64,000 nucleotides of DNA, from positions 201,028-265,027 of the forward strand of contig UBQX01000012.1 of NCBI GenBank assembly GCA_900467685.1, in the 5' to 3' direction. The notes beneath the pieces were generated by a model. It did not search any database. It saw only the letters and a program-made list of their open reading frames with translations, and was not told the origin of the DNA. This document shows positions 1 through 7,422 of this stretch, in pieces. The translations under genes and the position numbers were made by a program. Positions within the stretch are counted from its first letter, which is position 1; each line of letters starts with the position of its first letter. The DNA comes from Hyphomicrobiales bacterium. GTDB lineage: Bacteria > Pseudomonadota > Alphaproteobacteria > Rhizobiales > Rhizobiaceae.

Positions 1-366
1 AAACGCGTGATGATCGTCGAGGATAACGAGCTCAACATGAAGCTCTTCCGAGACCTTATAGAGGCATCGGGATATCAGACGATCCAGACCCGCAACGGTA
101 TGGAAGCGCTCGACCTTGCGCGCCAGCACAAGCCCGACTTGATCCTGATGGATATCCAGCTGCCGGAGGTCTCGGGCCTCGATGTGACGCGCTGGCTCAA
201 GGAAGATCCGGAGCTGCATCCGATCCCGGTGATCGCGGTCACAGCCTTCGCGATGAAGGGGGACGAGGAGCGCATCAGGCAGGGCGGCTGCGAGGCCTAC
301 GTCTCAAAGCCGATTTCGGTGCCGAAATTCATCGAAACGATCAAGACCTACCTGGGCGACGCGTAA
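1..366 (+). CDS. divK: Cell-cycle response regulator DivK (5' end cut by window)
   Basis: Single-domain receiver protein of the CheY type. In alphaproteobacteria DivK relays phosphate between the PleC and DivJ kinases and controls CtrA through DivL and CckA. The visible part begins K-R-V-M-I-V-E-D-N, so only about two or three residues are missing on the left; a GTG at 7 and an ATG at 10 are internal rather than true starts. The acidic pair E-D lies in the VEDN stretch, the phosphoacceptor Asp in [10 protein letters not shown], the conserved Thr in VTAFAMKG and the Lys in YVSKPIS. There is no output domain, as expected for DivK. pleD follows 11 bases downstream, so the two are probably co-transcribed. 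Confidence 0.95.
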   Translation, partial: KRVMIVEDNELNMKLFRDLIEASGYQTIQTRNGMEALDLARQHKPDLILMDIQLPEVSGLDVTRWLKEDPELHPIPVIAVTAFAMKGDEERIRQGGCEAYVSKPISVPKFIETIKTYLGDA

Positions 367-377
367 GGGGTGCGGAT

Positions 378-1751
378 ATGACGGCGCGCATTCTGGTCGT
401 TGACGACATTCCGGCCAATGTGAAGATGCTCGAAGCGCGGCTGCTTGCCGAGTATTTCGACGTGATCACGGCCGAGAACGGTTTCGCCGCGCTGGAACTG
501 TGCGAGAAGACGCAGGTCGATCTCATCCTTCTCGACATCATGATGCCCGGCATTGACGGTTTCACCGTTTGTGAACGGCTCAAGGCCAGCCCGCGGACGG
601 CGCACATCCCGGTCGTGATGGTGACCGCGCTCGATCAGCCCTCCGACCGTGTTCGCGGGCTGAAGTCCGGTGCCGATGACTTCCTGACCAAGCCGGTCAA
701 CGACATGCAGCTCATGTCCCGCGTCAAGAGCCTGCTGCGTCTCAAGGCGCTCTCCGATGAACTCAGGGTGAGGGCGGAGACCGCGCGCAAATTCGGCATG
801 GTCGTCGACGACATGGCCCTCGAAAACGAAGCGAGCGAGCCTGGCCAGGTCCTTCTGGTCGATGCACGCGCCACGTCGCAGGATCGCGTGGTCAAGGCGC
901 TACGACCGATTGCCGAGGTCACGGCCATTTCCGATCCGCAGGCCGCGCTGTTCTACGCGGCAGAAAATCCCACCGAACTCGTCATCGTCAACTCCAACCT
1001 GGAAGACTACGATCCGTTGCGGCTTTGCTCGCAGCTCCGCTCGCTGGAGCGCACCCGCTTCATACCCGTACTGTTGATGGCAGATCAGGAAGCGGATGGC
1101 GTCATTGTCCGTGCGCTCGAACTGGGCGTGAATGACTACATCATGCGCCCCGTCGACCCGAACGAACTCGTCGCGCGCTGCCTGACGCAGATCAGGCGCA
1201 AACGCTATAATGATCGGCTGAGCGCGAGCGTGGAGCACACGATCGAACTGGCGGTCACGGACGGCCTCACCGGCCTCAACAATCGCCGTTATCTCGACAA
1301 TCATCTCAAGCTGCTTTTCGATCGCGCGAACGCGCGCGGCCGGTCGCTTTCGGTGTGCCTGACGGACATCGATCGCTTCAAGGCAATCAACGACACCTAC
1401 GGCCACGATGCCGGCGACGAAGTGCTCAAGGAGCTTGCAGCCCGCATCCGATCCACGGTGCGTGGCGCCGATCTGGCCTGCCGCTATGGCGGCGAGGAAT
1501 TTGTGGTTGTCATGCCCGACACCTCTCTGGACATGGCGGCCACGATCGCGGAGCGTCTGCGCGCGGCGATCGAAGGCAAGCCATTCCATCTTCAAGTCGC
1601 GGGCCTCGACCTGAACGTGACTGCCTCGCTTGGAATTTCCTCCCTGTCGCAATCGGTTGAAAATCCTGCCCAGCTCATGAAAGCGGCAGACCAGGCGCTT
1701 TACGAGGCAAAGAACGCGGGCCGCAATCGCGTCGTGGCCGCCGCAGCCTGA
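378..1751 (+). CDS. pleD: PleD, two-receiver diguanylate cyclase
   Basis: Makes cyclic di-GMP at the cell pole when phosphorylated and drives the swarmer-to-stalked type of cell differentiation known from Caulobacter. The protein has 457 residues, close to the 454 of Caulobacter PleD. Receiver 1 spans about 4-120, with phosphoacceptor Asp53 in LLDIMMPG. Receiver 2 spans about 155-275 and has Asn near position 205 where the phosphoacceptor would lie, matching its known role as a dimerisation adaptor. The GGDEF domain spans about 290-455 with active-site GGEEF at 371-375. An RGAD inhibitory site (RxxD) at 362-365 predicts product inhibition. The start ATG is 11 bases after divK. It is convergent with rpmG. 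Confidence 0.97.
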   Translation: MTARILVVDDIPANVKMLEARLLAEYFDVITAENGFAALELCEKTQVDLILLDIMMPGIDGFTVCERLKASPRTAHIPVVMVTALDQPSDRVRGLKSGADDFLTKPVNDMQLMSRVKSLLRLKALSDELRVRAETARKFGMVVDDMALENEASEPGQVLLVDARATSQDRVVKALRPIAEVTAISDPQAALFYAAENPTELVIVNSNLEDYDPLRLCSQLRSLERTRFIPVLLMADQEADGVIVRALELGVNDYIMRPVDPNELVARCLTQIRRKRYNDRLSASVEHTIELAVTDGLTGLNNRRYLDNHLKLLFDRANARGRSLSVCLTDIDRFKAINDTYGHDAGDEVLKELAARIRSTVRGADLACRYGGEEFVVVMPDTSLDMAATIAERLRAAIEGKPFHLQVAGLDLNVTASLGISSLSQSVENPAQLMKAADQALYEAKNAGRNRVVAAAA

Positions 1752-2377
1752 GACTGTCCACAACTTTCGATTCCGGCTGCGGTCAGGGTGACGTAAGGTA
1801 ATGCAACCTTAGAACTGCAGAGCTGCGGGAAAGCGCCATCGCAGTAATCCCATTTCAATGGCCGAGATAAGTCTCTGTTTTGGATGGAGAAATTTTCAGG
1901 GCGCAAAAGGATTTTAGTCAGGTCGTATCATTGTCATCCAGTATAAATATTCTAATTTCGCTGGATTTCTTTCGATCTGATCATGGTTTTTCAACACGAA
2001 TTCCCGTCAAAGCGTCTTAAAATTAACCTTCAAATTACGTCGAGCGGCGCTGCGGTTAAGAAATCGTTGATTTTTTTTAAAAAACGGGCGATCTTTTAGG
2101 CAATGACGGATGTCACAAGACATTCAGTTACCCCATGATGTCAGGTCCGCCGCATCTCCTGGGTCGTGGGGTTGGCTGACCAGCGCGCGGTATGAGCGGT
2201 TTCCTCGTGCCGCCTCCGTGAGCTGGTCAGCCGCCGATTTTCCCGAAATTCTCGTTCTGAATGATTGCCGTTTCGCGCCGTATAGGTGCGTCTGGTCGTA
2301 GGCGTACCGTCAAGCGGATTGCACAAAATGAAACGGGGCCTTGCGGCCCCGATCTGAAACAGAATGGATCAAGTAGA
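1752..2377. other. 626-base gap between pleD and rpmG with inverted repeats
   Basis: No recognisable coding region. Bases 1900-2100 are clearly richer in A and T than the flanks. They hold TTAA-N7-TTGA at 2056-2070, one base off the CtrA consensus TTAA-N7-TTAA. Further right, GGCTGACCAGC (2174-2184) and GCTGGTCAGCC (2222-2232) form a perfect 11-base inverted repeat around a 37-base loop. The rpmG terminator sits at the right edge. Short open frames here (for example 2110-2301 plus) resemble nothing I know. A structured small RNA is possible but not shown. Confidence 0.4.
2334..2351 (-). terminator. Rho-independent terminator of rpmG
   Basis: A 7-base-pair perfect stem, CGGGGCC/GGCCCCG, with a TTGC loop. 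On the minus strand it is followed by T-rich sequence (GTTTCATTTT). It lies 26 bases after the rpmG stop. The plus strand has no T-run, so it is directional. Confidence 0.75.
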
Positions 2378-2545
2378 TTACTTGATCTTCGTTTCCTTGA
2401 ACTCGACGTGCTTCTTCGCGACCGGGTCGTACTTCGTCTTCGTCATCTTGTCCGTCATGGTACGGCTGTTCTTCGTGGTGACGTAGAAGAAGCCCGTGTC
2501 GGCAGTCGACAGAAGCTTGATCTTGATGGTTGTTGCTTTCGCCAT
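2378..2545 (-). CDS. rpmG: 50S ribosomal protein L33
   Basis: Short basic protein of 55 residues belonging to the large ribosomal subunit, starting [19 protein letters not shown] and ending in KETKIK. The middle reads [15 protein letters not shown], the typical proteobacterial L33 body. It has no four-cysteine zinc site, so it is the zinc-independent form. It was found by reading the minus strand directly, since the overlapping open frames are shadows. A good terminator follows. The same neighbourhood (pleD on one side, a permease and RNase R on the other) is usual in rhizobia as I remember it. Confidence 0.95.
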   Translation of the reverse strand: MAKATTIKIKLLSTADTGFFYVTTKNSRTMTDKMTKTKYDPVAKKHVEFKETKIK

Positions 2546-2632
2546 TTTTCAGTGCCTCAATAAAAGCGTCGCCGGAGCGGTCAATCCGGCTCGGCGAAAT
2601 CTGGCGCGAAACTACAAATCGCGCCCGAAAAG

Positions 2633-3832
2633 TCAAGCCTTTTTGGGTCGGAAAATCATTCGCACCCCGGAAAGCACGAAATAGAGGCCGAAGAAGAAGG
2701 CAATCGCCCAGGCAAATCCCTGCTGCCCGTAGCCGTATTTGGCGCTCGCATCCATCGCTGCGCCAATAGCCTGCGGTCCGGCGACGGTTCCCACAGCATA
2801 GCAGAAGATGAAGGCTGCATTGGCGGCCACGAGGTCCGCTCCGGTCAGCCGGGATCCGAGATGGCTGAGGCCGACCGTGTACAGGCCGGCCACGGAGCCT
2901 CCCCAGAAGAGAAGGACGACGGCCAGCAATTCCCAGCTATCGGAGAGCAACGGCAGCGTGAAGGCGCCTACGAGCCCGCAAAAGGCCATGATGAACAACA
3001 GGATGCGCCGATCCTTCAGACGGTCGGAAATCAGCCCGAGCGGGATCTGGAACAGCATGTTGCCTAGCCCCATGATGGTCAGAAGCAGCGCCGCCTGCGA
3101 CTCGGAGAATCCGCTTCGAGTCGCATAGATCGGGAAAAGCGACAGCCCGCCGGCCTCGACCGCGCCGAAGACGAAAACGGCTGCCGTCGCAGTGGGCACC
3201 AGAAAAATGTAGCGCATGAAATGCAGCTGCGGTTTTTCGTCGATCACCGGGCATTCGCCTCTGGCAATGAAGACGGGAACCGCGGCAACGAGCAGGACGA
3301 CTGCGCCCACCAGGAAAGGGAGCAGCCCGTCGCTGCCGATTCGCGCAAAGATCAGCGGCCCGAGCGCGAAGCCCACCGAGAGCACTGTCGCATAGACGCC
3401 GAGTGCCAATCCTCTCTTTTTCGGAGGCGCAGACGCATTGATCCAGAATTCTGAAAGAATGAAAAGCGTTGTCGTCGCGCCGTGGAAAACGATTCGCAGC
3501 GGAAACCACAGCCAGAAATTTGTCGCGAAATAGAAGCCGGGGGCACTGAGCGCGGCCAGCAGCACGGCACCGATCATCGTGGCGGGCACGCTGAATCGAT
3601 GGGCGAGCTTGGTCGTGATGGGCGCGGCCGCCATGGCGGCGATGCCGGCCATGGCAGAGTTCAGCCCGATCAGCGTGGAGGGTACGCCACGCTTTTCAAG
3701 AATCATGGATAGCAGCGGCAAGCCAAGGCCGATGGCGACGCCCACAGCCGATACCGACGCGGTCGCGGCGATGAAGGACGGCCAATGAATGTTGTCATGG
3801 TCCTGCGAACTGTTCTGCACGGGCAATTCCAT
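2633..3832 (-). CDS. Major facilitator superfamily permease, substrate unknown
   Basis: Integral inner-membrane transporter of 399 residues with about twelve hydrophobic segments in two halves. A short hydrophilic N-terminus precedes the first segment (FIAATASVSAVGVAIGLGLP). The second half contains an MFS-like loop (GLISDRLKDRRILLFIM, near residue 265), matching the G-x-x-x-D-R-x-x-x-R-R signature. The overall look resembles the YcaD-like MFS group, but nothing identifies the substrate. It starts 7 bases after the Nudix gene stop and so probably belongs to the rnr-DUF983-Nudix-MFS transcript. The C-terminus is basic (FRPKKA). Confidence 0.85.
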   Translation of the reverse strand: MELPVQNSSQDHDNIHWPSFIAATASVSAVGVAIGLGLPLLSMILEKRGVPSTLIGLNSAMAGIAAMAAAPITTKLAHRFSVPATMIGAVLLAALSAPGFYFATNFWLWFPLRIVFHGATTTLFILSEFWINASAPPKKRGLALGVYATVLSVGFALGPLIFARIGSDGLLPFLVGAVVLLVAAVPVFIARGECPVIDEKPQLHFMRYIFLVPTATAAVFVFGAVEAGGLSLFPIYATRSGFSESQAALLLTIMGLGNMLFQIPLGLISDRLKDRRILLFIMAFCGLVGAFTLPLLSDSWELLAVVLLFWGGSVAGLYTVGLSHLGSRLTGADLVAANAAFIFCYAVGTVAGPQAIGAAMDASAKYGYGQQGFAWAIAFFFGLYFVLSGVRMIFRPKKA

Positions 3833-3839
3833 AAAAGTC

Positions 3840-4562
3840 TCAAATCTCTTCGCGGATGAATTTGCCGCTGCGCATGTAATAGAATGGAACGGGTAGGTCG
3901 ACAGTCAATTCCGGCGAAATCTTCAGCATGGCGCCGATATCGGCGAGGATGGCAAGTGTGATGCCCGGCATCTTCAGGTCGCCGATCTCGTCCACATTGA
4001 CCCATTCCAGCGTTTCCAGTTCGGCGCTCGGCCGTAGGGCCGACAGGTCGAGGTTCACTTCATCGGCAAAGAGGGCGAAGAAGCGCGTGTCGAACCGCCG
4101 CGAGCGACCCGGCGGCGTTATGGCGCGCCCGACGAGCCGCAGCGGGCTGATATCCGGCGTGAAGGGCAGGGCAGCTGCCAGATTGCCATGTGGCAGGCCT
4201 ATCGCCAGTCCAGCTTCCTCATAGGTCTCCCGGATCGCTGCGACGGCGAGAGCGCGCATGCGCGCTGGCGTCATCCGCGCGCCGGACTTGTAGGCAAGTT
4301 TCAGAGCAATGCTTTCGGCAAGACTGCCCGAAACGACAATGCGCGAATCGGTTGGATCGCGCCGGCCGCCGGGAAACACATAGACGCCGGGCATGAATTT
4401 GTGCTTGTCGCTGCGCCTGCCGGACAGAACCTGGACCTTGCCCTGGTCGCGCCGGAGCAGCAGCAGCGTGGCGGCGTCGCGCGGGCGCAAGGTCGGGTAT
4501 CCGCCCTGGGCGGCCAAGATTGCGGCGTTGGGGAGATAGGCCTGTCCCGGCGCTTCACTCAT
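3840..4562 (-). CDS. Nudix hydrolase family protein
   Basis: Predicted to hydrolyse a nucleoside diphosphate linked to another group; the exact substrate is unknown. Of the 240 residues, the middle contains the core of a Nudix box, AIRETYEEAGLAIG (the R-E-x-x-E-E-x-G part), about 112-125. The glycine expected some 14 residues upstream falls in a divergent stretch. The N-terminal third (LRPRDAATLLLLRRDQGKVQVLSGRR) and the FPGG motif fit the alphaproteobacterial Nudix proteins related to mammalian NUDT19. Its ATG overlaps the DUF983 stop by four bases (ATGA), implying translational coupling. Confidence 0.85.
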   Translation of the reverse strand: MSEAPGQAYLPNAAILAAQGGYPTLRPRDAATLLLLRRDQGKVQVLSGRRSDKHKFMPGVYVFPGGRRDPTDSRIVVSGSLAESIALKLAYKSGARMTPARMRALAVAAIRETYEEAGLAIGLPHGNLAAALPFTPDISPLRLVGRAITPPGRSRRFDTRFFALFADEVNLDLSALRPSAELETLEWVNVDEIGDLKMPGITLAILADIGAMLKISPELTVDLPVPFYYMRSGKFIREEI

Positions 4563-5002
4563 GTCCGGTCCTCCGGCTCCTCTTTCGGGTCGTTAGGGTC
4601 TGTGCCGCCAAAGCCGTGCATACGCAGCGCCCATTGCAAACCGATGACGCCACCCTTGATCGGCTGGATGATGGCGACAGAGAAGAGAATGGTGAGCGGG
4701 ACCCAGATCAGGAACTGAACCCAGAGCGCCTGGGGCAGGATATCATCCGTCAGCATGTAGGCAGTCAGCAGCACATGGCCGACGACGACGATGACGAGAT
4801 AGGGCGGCAGGTCATCGGCGCGCTGTGCCGTGAAATCGGTGTCACAGGCGGCGCATCGGTCAACCGGCTTCAGGAACGACTTGAACAGCCGGCTGGACCC
4901 GCAGGCAGGGCAGGTGTTGAGAAGTCCACGGCGAATGGAGCGCCACAGCGGACGATGCTCTTCCTCGATCACGATCTCGCTTGTGTCGGTGTTTGCACTC
5001 AT
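4559..5002 (-). CDS. DUF983 membrane protein with zinc ribbon
   Basis: Small inner-membrane protein of 147 residues and unknown function. A cytoplasmic N-terminal part holds two CxxC pairs (CPACGSSRLF and CAACDTDF, about residues 31-56), which should form a zinc ribbon. Two transmembrane helices follow (YLVIVVVGHVLLTAYML and LIWVPLTILFSVAIIQPI). The tail is acidic (DPNDPKEEPEDRT). This is the standard DUF983 arrangement. It sits between RNase R and the Nudix gene, overlapping the latter by four bases, a context common in this order. Confidence 0.88.
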   Translation of the reverse strand: MSANTDTSEIVIEEEHRPLWRSIRRGLLNTCPACGSSRLFKSFLKPVDRCAACDTDFTAQRADDLPPYLVIVVVGHVLLTAYMLTDDILPQALWVQFLIWVPLTILFSVAIIQPIKGGVIGLQWALRMHGFGGTDPNDPKEEPEDRT

Positions 5003-5043
5003 CGTGCTGCCTCCCTAAATTTACCGAGGCATGGCCCGCTCGC

Positions 5044-7419
5044 TCAGCGGCGACCACGCGGCGGCCGTGTCCCCGGTCGCTTGCCGGGCTTGCCGCCCGA
5101 CCTCTTGCCCGACTTATGGAATGAGCGCGCCCCCGTAGGCATCCGCCGACCCTCGCTCAGCATTTCGAACCGCAGGGATCCTGCAAGCGGAATTGCCTCC
5201 GCGAGCCGCACCTCGACATTGTCACCCAGACGGTAGCCGAGCCCGGTCTTTTCGCCCGTCAGTGCCTGATGGGCTTCGTCATATATGAAATAATCCATGC
5301 CAAGTGTCGAGACCGGCACGAAGCCGTCTGCCCCGAACTGCGGCAGCGAGATGAAAAGTCCCGACTTGGTGACACCCGAAACACGCCCGTCGAAGCTCTC
5401 GCCGATGCGGCCGGCCAGATGATGCGCGATCAGCCGGTCCACCGTATCGCGTTCCGCCTTCATCGCGCGGCGTTCGAAAGTCGAGATCTCGGCGGCGATG
5501 TCGTCGAGAACCTCTTCCTCCTCCATCGTCAGCCCGCCTTCGCCAAGATTCAGCGCCTTGACGAGACCGCGATGGACGATGAGATCGGAATAGCGGCGGA
5601 TCGGCGACGTGAAGTGGGCGTATTTCATCAGGTTCAGGCCAAAATGCCCGAGATTTTCCGGGCTGTAGATCGCCTGGCTCTGCGATCGCAGCACCATTTC
5701 GGAGACCATGGTCTCGACCGGCGTTCCGCGCGCCTTGTCGAGGATCTGGTTGAAATGGCTGGAGCGCAGATTGCCGCGCGCCAATGACATTTCGAGCGTG
5801 CCCAGGAACTCGCGCAGCACTTCCTGCTTGGCCATAGAGGGCGTGTCGTGGACGCGGTAGAGCAGGGGCTGGCGCGCCTTTTCCAGCGTTTCGGCAGCCG
5901 CCACGTTCGCCTGGATCATCATCTCTTCGATCAGCCGATGCGCGTCGAGACGCGGCGGCACGAAGACGCGGTCCACGGTGCCGTCGCTCTTCAGCAGGAT
6001 CTTGCGCTCGGGCAGGTCGAGCTCCAGCGGCTCGCGGCGGTCGCGGCCGATCGTCATGATGCGATAGGCGTGCCACAGCGGCTTCAGGATCGTGTCGAGC
6101 AGCGGTCCGCTCTTCTCGTCTGGGTTCCCATCGATGGCCGCCTGTGCCTGCTGGTAGGACAGCTTGGCGGCGCTCTTCATCATGATGCGATGAAACGTAT
6201 GTCCCGCCTTGCGGCCCGCCTTGGAGAAGGTCATGCGCACGGCAATCGCCGGGCGGTCTTCTCCTTCGCGCAGAGAGCAGAGATCGTTCGAAATCCGCTC
6301 GGGCAGCATCGGTACCACGCGGTCCGGGAAATAGACGGAGTTGCCGCGCTTCAGCGCCTCGCGGTCAAGCGGCGAGTTCGGTCGCACATACCAGGAGACG
6401 TCGGCAATCGCGACCGTGACGATCACGCCACCCGGATTGTCGGGCGATGGGTCGTCTTCGGCGTAGACCGCATCGTCGTGGTCCTTGGCGTCTGCCGGGT
6501 CGATGGTAATCAGCGGAACCTTGCGCCAGTCCTCGCGCTTCGACATGGAGGCGGGCTTCGCGGCTTCCGCCTCGGCCATCACCTTGTCGGGGAAGATATA
6601 GGGAATGCCATGGGCATGGATGGCGATCATCGAGATCGCCTTCTCCGACGCCACCGACCCGATGACGGATAAAACCTTGGCGCGCGCCAGTCCGTAACGG
6701 CCGATACGCAGCGTCTCGATCTCGACCAGATCGCCATCCTGCGCGTTGCCGGTAGAATCCGGATCGACCACCAGTTCCTCGCCGCGCCGATCGATGGGCA
6801 GCACGCGGCCGCCACCGCCGGGTGTCGTCTTGAAGACGCCCATGCCGGCATTCTTGCGCTTGTCGAGAACCTTGATTATCCGCGCCGTATAGGCCGGGCC
6901 GCCGCGATCGCTTGCCGGGAAGATCTTCGCCAACACCCGGTCGCCGAGACCGGCAACCGGAGCCTTGTCGCGCCCGGAGCGTCCTGCATTCGAGGTCTGG
7001 CGGATTGCCACGGCCGGCGCGACACCCATCTCGTCGAGCCATTCGGCAGGACGTGCGATCAGCTCGCCATCCTTGCCGCGCACGGTAATGTCGAGAACCG
7101 TGACCGGCGGCAGCGCGCCAGGGCGCACCAGCGACTTGCGGTTCTTCTCGACCATGCCCTCGTCTTCGAGATCGCGCAGCATGTCTTTCAGCGCAATCCG
7201 GTCGTCACCCTTGATTCCAAAGGCCTTGTAAAGCTCGCGCTTGGAGGCCTTTTGCGGATGATCGGCGATGAAACGCAGTACGACCTCGCGCGACGGCAAT
7301 TCGCCATAGACGAAATCCGTAGCCGGCGCGGCGCTCTTGCCGCCGCGCTTCACGCGCTTGCCCGGTTCATTGCCGCGATTGACGGCACCATCGATGTCAT
7401 CGTGCCGCTTGCGTGTCAT
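5044..7419 (-). CDS. rnr: Ribonuclease R
   Basis: Processive 3'-to-5' exoribonuclease that degrades structured RNA and helps in rRNA and tmRNA quality control. It has 791 residues. An N-terminal winged-helix region (about 37-95) is followed by cold-shock-type domains and then the RNB catalytic domain. The catalytic acidic cluster IDPADAKDHDDAVY puts Asp at 307, 313, 315 and 316. An S1 RNA-binding domain lies near 645-730 (FDGRVSGVTKSGLFISLPQFG). The C-terminal tail is rich in Lys, Arg and Gly (KSGKRSGGKPGKRPGTRPPR), as in other RNase R proteins. The start is only 3 bases after the topA stop, so the two are co-transcribed. Confidence 0.97.
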   Translation of the reverse strand: MTRKRHDDIDGAVNRGNEPGKRVKRGGKSAAPATDFVYGELPSREVVLRFIADHPQKASKRELYKAFGIKGDDRIALKDMLRDLEDEGMVEKNRKSLVRPGALPPVTVLDITVRGKDGELIARPAEWLDEMGVAPAVAIRQTSNAGRSGRDKAPVAGLGDRVLAKIFPASDRGGPAYTARIIKVLDKRKNAGMGVFKTTPGGGGRVLPIDRRGEELVVDPDSTGNAQDGDLVEIETLRIGRYGLARAKVLSVIGSVASEKAISMIAIHAHGIPYIFPDKVMAEAEAAKPASMSKREDWRKVPLITIDPADAKDHDDAVYAEDDPSPDNPGGVIVTVAIADVSWYVRPNSPLDREALKRGNSVYFPDRVVPMLPERISNDLCSLREGEDRPAIAVRMTFSKAGRKAGHTFHRIMMKSAAKLSYQQAQAAIDGNPDEKSGPLLDTILKPLWHAYRIMTIGRDRREPLELDLPERKILLKSDGTVDRVFVPPRLDAHRLIEEMMIQANVAAAETLEKARQPLLYRVHDTPSMAKQEVLREFLGTLEMSLARGNLRSSHFNQILDKARGTPVETMVSEMVLRSQSQAIYSPENLGHFGLNLMKYAHFTSPIRRYSDLIVHRGLVKALNLGEGGLTMEEEEVLDDIAAEISTFERRAMKAERDTVDRLIAHHLAGRIGESFDGRVSGVTKSGLFISLPQFGADGFVPVSTLGMDYFIYDEAHQALTGEKTGLGYRLGDNVEVRLAEAIPLAGSLRFEMLSEGRRMPTGARSFHKSGKRSGGKPGKRPGTRPPRGRR

Positions 7420-7422
7420 GCA

